Shown here: positions 57,776-64,000 of the stretch, piece after piece
Layout of the letters: the number at the start of each line of letters is the position of its first letter
How positions within the stretch are numbered: the stretch's first letter is position 1
Origin: Agroathelia rolfsii
Taxonomy: Eukaryota; Basidiomycota; Agaricomycetes; Amylocorticiales; Amylocorticiaceae
Assembly (NCBI GenBank): GCA_018343915.1
Contig: JABRWF010000001.1
Span: 4,712,001 to 4,776,000, forward strand
DNA: 64,000 bases
Direction of reading: 5' to 3'
Made by a program: the position numbers and the translations under genes
The notes under the pieces: model-generated
Told to the model about the DNA's origin: nothing
Databases searched by the model: none
Seen by the model: only the letters and a program-made list of their open reading frames with translations

Positions 57776-58242
57776 CCCGCAGTGCCAATCCACATTCTGC
57801 TGGAATTGGAATGAATCTTTGACATCTCTATCGGTAATATCTGGCCATTATATTTTCTTGGCAGTTAGTGGCCCCTATCAACAAGGTATGCCATCGCCAT
57901 CAGAACGTTCAATGTAGAGAGTCAGCAATCTCTCCAGGTTACTTGACGCTCCTTCAATTCTTTTGCCAACGGTTCCTTTGAATGTTCAAATCTCCCGATA
58001 TTTGAGCCATGGAACCCGGTATCATGACATGCCTGGAATTTTACTGTTGATTTTTGTGATGCATCATACCCCATCATAAAAAACAAGAAATGATAGGACA
58101 TTGCATTGAAATGCAATATATATAGCCATCTCAAAAACATCATACGGCTGAAAGGTAAATTGATCATTCTCTTTCTGCTATTGAGCTCCAAACTGAGTAC
58201 AAGTCTAAACACATACAATGATCTCTCTATACTTTGTGAAAA

Positions 58243-58258
58243 TATATAAAGGGCGCTG
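58243..58258 (+). promoter_or_regulatory. TATA region of peptide gene 3
   Basis: TATATAAAGGGCGCTG, about 90 bp before the ATG, nearly the same word as in gene 1. Confidence 0.5.
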
Positions 58259-58337
58259 TATCTATGCTATCTAAACATTGGCATTTTGGGGCTTTCTCTC
58301 TTCCGTCTTGTTAGAAGCCTTTTTTTCTTCATGAAAA

Positions 58338-58699
58338 ATGAAGTCTTTAATTGCGATTCCCGCCATTCTTATCATGACCATGGCCGTCGCCGCACCTGTT
58401 GTCAAAGAGCAGGTTTGTATTCTATCACTTGCCAAAGTCATGGCAGTAGCGAGGATACTATATTGCTGCAAGGTATTGATTCAAACCGGTCTCACTCTTA
58501 GGGTGTACTCGGAGGAGAACAGATAGAAGATCATCATACTAGTACATTAAAGAGCTACCTAATTACGGACGCGCAGGCGGCTGTACCTAAGAGAGCACGA
58601 GATGTGGACCTAGTATTCTCTACCAACTACACATTTACTGAAGTAACCAAACGGAATACCGGCGCACTACCACTTGACATTACTAGTCAGATTAGTTGA
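58338..58699 (+). CDS. Secreted peptide precursor, family member 3
   Basis: Exons 58338-58412 and 58502-58699 (phase-0 intron) give 90 residues. The signal peptide MKSLIAIPAILIMTMAVAA is nearly the same as in member 2, followed by PVVKEQ at the exon end. Exon 2 starts GVLGGEQIEDHHTSTLKSY: the QIED motif of member 2 is kept but the preceding basic pair is replaced by GE. A KR pair occurs later (AAVPKRARDVD), with another in VTKRNTG, so processing would release different products. An ATG seven bases earlier (58331) is in another frame and would not give a signal peptide. No cysteines, no known domain. Confidence 0.65.
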
Positions 58700-60765
58700 T
58701 GCTGTCTGATGTCATCCTGTGATGTGTTGGAGATTAGGGTTAGTCAATTCTTGTATTGATCTTATGTATACTGCAGTTTTGAAAACTTATATATGAGCAG
58801 GAGATACATATACCTTCCAAGGAAATTTCCTAAAAAAATGACACGAGACTGGGTAGAAGAAATTGAGAATCGATCAATATTTGCGATATACTAGTGTTCA
58901 ATGTCTACTAGTAGTCTCCAAATATCCAAACACAAAATATAGACCGATTCTCAGATGGCAAAAAAGGGGAACACAAGGACTAAATAAACAACTAAGCCCA
59001 TAAAGGTGCCAGTCGCCGTCCGAATGAATAACCCCTAAAGGTGACTCCAAAGGGAATATATGCATTCATCAACATTTCATGGCATAGATTCATGGCATAT
59101 ACTCCAATCTAATCACCTGTTTGATTACCGAGGTCTTGTGGCTCCTTACACACTAAATTATAGGCACAAACAGGCCTAGTGCAGCTGCAAGGACTTTTGC
59201 ATATATACTATACACTCAAGAGCGAAGCATTAGGAATCCGGAGCTTGTGATTAAAAAAAAAAAAACGAGTTAATTGCCAGTGCATGATAACTAACCCTGA
59301 ACTTTTGTGACTTATCCCAAATTCAACATAGATTTGTTATCAGCAGCGTCTCAGCCTATTATCAACGAAACGCCTGAAACATATCCGATAGTAGTATGAC
59401 AGATACTAACCATGTGTTGGAGGGAAATTAATAGTTGACTGTATACCAAAAATAAATCAGACAATATGACTGCCGTCACCAACAAGATGTCCCTGATTAG
59501 ATTTATCCAACATGTAAGAACAGTTGGATATCCACGAGTTTTTGAGAAATCGGCACTTTGAACACGGGCGCCTATGTATATGGGCATATTCAAACCATTT
59601 GATTCTAGTTGACTAAAACTGCAAGCCATTGTAGTGCCGATATTTTGCGGCTAAATTTTTAATTATAATATTCCGGTGTTTAAATCTCAAAGAAGTACGG
59701 ACCAAAGTAGAAAAAGTAAGAAGGATTATTGTCATCGAGTATAGGTAACCGGCCTTGATGCTCTTCTGTCATGTTGTAATCAGTTTGTATGAAGCACCCC
59801 CAAAGATTGACAGAATATTGCAATGTATATACCTGTCCTCACTTTATGAGAAAATGCTTCTGTAAGAGCAAGTGGTGGATTATACGACCATAGAGAAAAT
59901 TTTCTATTAGAGTGGTTATTTTCAGGGAATTAATGCGCACAAGCTCAGAGCTACTAATATCCATAGTGCAAAAACGTTAACTAATAGGAAGTCAGCGCAA
60001 GAATAAATAGATGGCAATTCAGTATTTAGTGCTTGTTGATATTTGGATCCGGGTATTTGAGCCGCCTTGGCAAGCGTCGTCTGAGTCATTCCGTTGATGT
60101 TTTGGTACCGTACTCCGTTCTTTTTCTTTTCGTGAAAGTTTAGTATACATGTATATGCATGTAGATTTTACTCGATGTACCCTATGCGTTTGTACCCCTA
60201 CACGTAGCCAGTTCAGCGATTTAATCGAGTTAGGTTGCGTGCTGCGATGGATTATAACAGTGCCAAATGCAGGTTCACAACTCTCGGAGCTAAGGTCGAC
60301 GTGTCTGCACCGAATGGGTCACGGGGACGGAAATTACTAGTACAGATGAGGGTGATCCTAAGTGCTTTGGTGGCAAGCCTTGCTCATTAGCTTGAGAGCA
60401 CACTCCTCCCACAACTGTTTGCTTAAATCCTTCAAGTTGTACTCTAGGACAATTCCAGAACAATATTTTACTACAAAGAGCAGCAACTGCACTGAAAGCT
60501 CGGGCATTTTCTACGAATAGCTCCACAGGAGCATTGGCCAATGATCTGATACATAATAATCATGATGTTGACCCATATTGTGGTTCCTCAAATAATATTT
60601 TTGGGGAGTTGCGGTAGATCACTGACAGAGAGCGGAGGAAGGCTTTTACAATATATTATCATCTTCTCAGGAAGCACAGCCACAGACCACTGATGGCGGA
60701 CTGAAATTCGAGACTGGCTCCGAGTCTGCCAGCTTGCGTACTGGTGATCTCTGCTCGTAAACACC
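58700..60765. other. AT-rich intergenic region
   Basis: Contains inverted repeat copy 2 of repeat B. The minus-strand frames at 59351-59629 and 60290-60541 show no domain. The last 150 bp are probably SRP68 upstream sequence. Confidence 0.5.
60040..60262 (+). repeat. Dispersed repeat B, copy 2
   Basis: Plus-strand partner of 57540-57775, so the two copies form a large imperfect inverted pair around peptide gene 3, about 2.3 kb apart. Confidence 0.8.
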
Positions 60766-63060
60766 ATGAGTACAACCAACAAGCCAACGATCCAGTTCCG
60801 TGGTTCGTGGCATACTGATAGCTTAGTGATACCATCGGCAGACTTTTGATTAAATAACAGCACTTCTTCTGGCCAGCGAGCAGCGTAATGCTTATGGTCT
60901 TCGATACAACGACTATGCACGTTACCGGTAATTACTGACTTGCATAACCTCTCTGATTGCTTTCGAAACTTTTTACATCTATCAGGAAGCACTGTGCCAA
61001 TCGTACCCATCGTGTCCGCTCATCGCTCAAGATAACGCACGGCAAGGGTCGCGATTTCAAGAAGCTACCTGCGATCACCACCGAAAACATCAAGGAGGGA
61101 CAGTACGTATCTACATCATGCTGTACCGCAGGTCTGGAATCTAAATTCATCCCTCATTTCTAACAGCCTTCAACTTTTGTTGTACGAATCTGAGCGTGCA
61201 TGGGCCTTTGCTCAGGACCTTCTCACTCAGTCGCTACTTCCTGCGAACTCATCTCGTGCCAGCACATTGCGTCACAGCGCCAGTGGTCGCTTCCGTCGCG
61301 CTGTCTCCTGGTCAACTCAACTTCTCACGCATGCGCTGACTCTTTACTCCGAAGGACGCTTCTCCGCATCGCATCTACTTGAGGTACATATCTACGTCCT
61401 CATTCTCACGGGTCGATTCCTCCTGCGCATCCGCGAGGAACCCGAGCCGGCACTTGAACATCTCGCCGTCGCGCGACAATTGCTCCTCGATACACTCGCG
61501 CGAACGGCGCAGACAAGTCGTGATCAGGCGCTGGCGGTCCAATTCGCGGACGAGATTGCACCTGAGGTGCGTCTGTGCGCACATGAGCTTGGACGCACGC
61601 GCGCGTACGATGTTGATTCAATCTCGGCGGAGCTTGGTGCTAATTATCGTGGAGAGCTTGTTGTTGGATGTGAGGTATTGCTGAAGCGTGTGGATGAGGA
61701 GGCTCAGGCGGAGGGCGGGGATAGGGACGCTCGTCGGCTGGCGCCGTTGTTGTGGGAGGGCGAGCTCGTGCCTGTGCGCTATCCGGAGTTGGTTGATGCG
61801 CTGCTAAGGGTACAAGACGCAGAGAAGAAGCTTACATCCTCATCTTCGTCCGAGGGTGCCAAGCAAGGCTCTAAGAAGAGTGTCGCAGCTTATGATGCGA
61901 TCCTGCTTGCGTTGAGTGACGCCGAGAAAGTCGCACACAAATTAGTCGAGGCTCAACAGGTAATCCTATGTATCCATACCTCATACTATACTTATTTAAC
62001 ATTCTTCATCTAGGTCAATAGCGCCAATACGCCCTCCGCCCCCGCCGGCACACGAGATATCATCTTTGTGCACGCATACATCACCTATCAGCTCCTGGCC
62101 AGACGTTCTCAGCGTGATCTTCAACTCACTACGGCATTACTAAGCTCGACATCATCGTCACCGGGCCTACTCAAGTCCTCCGCCAAGGTCCCTTCAGTGG
62201 ACTCAAGGCTTTTCCCTGCCGTCGTCAAGCTTCTGGACACTGTACTTCAAAGCCTGGAGCAAATGCGCGTCCTGAGCCTTGTTGACGAGAGCTCGGAGGA
62301 TATTGCGTCTGCCATCGACGCCCGCATCTCATTTACCAAGGCACGCAGGTAAATATAGATTCCGGTCAAAACTATCTTCGTTGATAATTGATCCCCCTCT
62401 CTTTCCTTTGTTGCATATAGATGTCTATATCTCTCTCGCTGCTACACCCCCGTTAAGAAATACGCCGAGGCGCTCACACTGCTCCAACGTGGCTCACTAC
62501 ATATCCGTGCCACTCGCACCCTCCTTTCCGACGACGAAAAACCCAGCGCGGAAGACCCGCTTGCATTCTATCCTCTCACTGACTCGCATCTCATCACACT
62601 CGAGTCCGATATAGGGGCAGACTCAGCAGCGTGCAAGCAGGCTTGGTTCACACACAACGGCGGTACGGTCGTGATCGACGATCAGCAGCAGCAAGCCACG
62701 GCGGAAAATCGCAAGGCGAAGAAGAAGCCACTATTCTTCGACATCGCGCTCAACTATGCCACGCTTGATATGGATCGACTGGCAGGGCGCGCGGGCAAGG
62801 AACCGCGTGAGATGACACCAGCGGCGCCGGTGGCGATAACCACGAAAGCGACGTCGTTGTTGCAAGAAAAGGGAGCGGCTCAACCACAGCAGCCTCAGAC
62901 GAGTAGTGGTGGTGGCGGGGCGCAGCAGAGGCAGACGGCGGTGGTGCGCGATGACATCTCGCGCTCGCAAACCCCGGAACCCAATGCGACTCAGCAACAG
63001 CAGCAACAGTCTGGTAGTAGGCTGGGTAGTTTACTCGGTGGATGGTGGGGAAGGTCGTAA
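60766..63060 (+). CDS. SRP68: Signal recognition particle subunit SRP68
   Basis: Six exons: 60766-60802, 60861-60927, 60986-61102, 61167-61959, 62014-62348, 62421-63060; 662 residues. The N-terminal RNA-binding region is diagnostic: LASEQRNAYGLRYNDYARYR, KHCANRTHRVRSSLKITHGK, GRDFKKLPAI, then LLLYESERAWAFAQDL and a TPR-like helical body. The C-terminus (FFDIALNYATLDMDRL, later SRLGSLLGGWWGRS) is the SRP72-binding end and a typical fungal tail with Gln runs. With SRP72 it binds 7S RNA and supports ribosome-nascent-chain targeting to the ER. The start was found by following short exons upstream: MSTTNKPTIQFR joins in phase to ALLLASEQRNAYG. Together with GET3 this window holds parts of both ER-targeting routes, probably by chance. 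Confidence 0.93.
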
Positions 63061-64000
63061 GATTTGGACCTTGTCTTTCAATGCAAAACGATACCTAGTC
63101 AAATTTTGGTGGAAGAAAACAAAAATAGTTGTAATAAACACGTCTAGTGGTGATAATCGTGCTTAGCTGAATTCTTCATGACTCTATAAAAGATTCTGAG
63201 TTGGCTTATTCTCGCCTGGTGCTTGAGTTATTATTATTGGCACATACTAGTCCCAAAAGGCAAAGCGTTGTACTAGCCTAAGTAGAAGTATACTAGTATA
63301 AATAATAGTGAATGAGATGCGGAAGCATATGGTTTGGGAGAGTGAAGTATTTGTTAATCGTGAGCGCGCTTGAACCGGAACTTTCAAATGATCTCAGGCT
63401 GTCAGTTTGACATTTCGATGCCGCCAACTAATCCCATTTCTATCGCTCTCTGCCTATGTTGCTTCGTTACCAGTTGTTCTGCCTTGATCGAGTGACAGTA
63501 TGCCTGACATACCATGGCTTCTGTCCATTATTATGATTGTGCGGCGGGGCTACCACTCCCAAGGTCACCAACTAAGTACACAAGCATGTCTTCCGACTTC
63601 AACCTCAAAAGTAAATTTTCTGGCAAGTTACCAATACACGGCCACGGTATCGCCAACATTGGGTGCAGTTCTATAGCCTGATTCGCACACTGTTATTGTG
63701 CCACCCCTCATCTAGGCGCCTTTCTCTGTCACCGCTTACACTTGACATGCACTACTTCTTTGTTGCCTTGGCCAGCCCCTGTCTCATTCCCCTCCTGAAG
63801 TTCCAACCATAACTACTCGTATCCTTAATATTCTCCTATGGCCCTCAGGAACTATACTTCGCTCAGGCATCTATCCGTAGCTTTTTATCAAACTTTGTTT
63901 ATTGCTACGTTGATCCTTACTACGCCCACGTCATCTTCTAACATCTTCAAGTTGTTTCTGGACTCCCAACTTCTTTCTTCAGTGCGATTTAAGCTTCTGT
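63061..64000. other. 3' flank of SRP68 and unassigned sequence to the right edge
   Basis: 63061-63350 is AT-rich with several ACTAGT words and probably includes the polyadenylation site. From about 63420 the sequence becomes C-richer and may be the upstream region or first exon of a gene beyond the edge. No frame is supportable. Confidence 0.4.

Larger units (their letters stand above)
56957..58337. other. Intergenic between peptide genes 2 and 3
   Basis: Holds one arm of an inverted repeat pair (57540-57775) and the TATA box of gene 3. Nothing else supported. Confidence 0.45.

Noticed and set aside
60588..61010. 140-codon minus-strand frame over the SRP68 start
   Set aside because: It overlaps three SRP68 exons that join in phase with diagnostic motifs; no domain in the reverse frame.
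18850..63300. Frequent ACTAGT words in AT-rich parts
   Set aside because: About 20 seen against roughly 16 expected for a 6-mer in 64 kb; not a clear excess.

Overview
The window looks like nuclear DNA of a basidiomycete fungus, most likely an Agaricomycete. Genes are split by many short GT-AG introns (mostly 50-110 nt). Several encoded families are typical of Agaricomycetes: an F-box protein with a divergent C-terminus, a secreted protein beginning with an NFxxFC/GHSH-type conserved core, seven-span membrane proteins with a YRCYVI motif, and a Crinkler-like relic. Assignments were made by reading the six frames and joining exons by splice signal and phase; no database search was possible.

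Layout. 1-0.9 kb: broken 3' end of an unrecognised gene. 3.0-5.3 kb: F-box protein. 6.25-7.8 kb (minus): decayed Crinkler/kinase-like gene. 9.85-15.72 kb: an intact-looking non-LTR retrotransposon (two ORFs, poly-A tail, 15-bp target duplication) inserted just upstream of a SAP30-like gene (15.8-16.7 kb). 17.3-18.4 kb: secreted protein. 18.4-24.5 kb: AT-rich, gene-poor. 24.5-33.6 kb: three conserved genes on the plus strand: ERF4 (Ras palmitoylation), an AP-1/Yap1-like bZIP factor and GET3 (tail-anchored protein insertion). 33.6-43.5 kb: AT-rich block with a segmental duplication, a seven-span membrane protein and a small secreted peptide gene. 43.5-50.0 kb (minus): a RAP1-like protein (BRCT plus three Myb-like modules) and a paralogue of the seven-span protein. 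50.8-53.6 kb: YvcK/CofD-like protein. 53.6-60.7 kb: AT-rich block with a 690-bp fold-back MITE and three paralogous small secreted peptide genes. 60.8-63.1 kb: SRP68.

The window alternates between GC-richer islands of conserved housekeeping genes and AT-rich, repeat-bearing blocks that carry the lineage-specific genes. The most unusual content is in those AT-rich blocks: a three-gene family of secreted, putatively Kex2-processed peptides, one with three tandem 17-residue repeats, plus a fourth small secreted peptide next to a receptor-like membrane protein. The RAP1-like gene is also notable: all three Myb-like modules have a phase-0 intron immediately before a PHH motif, and one of these exons is only 14 nt long.
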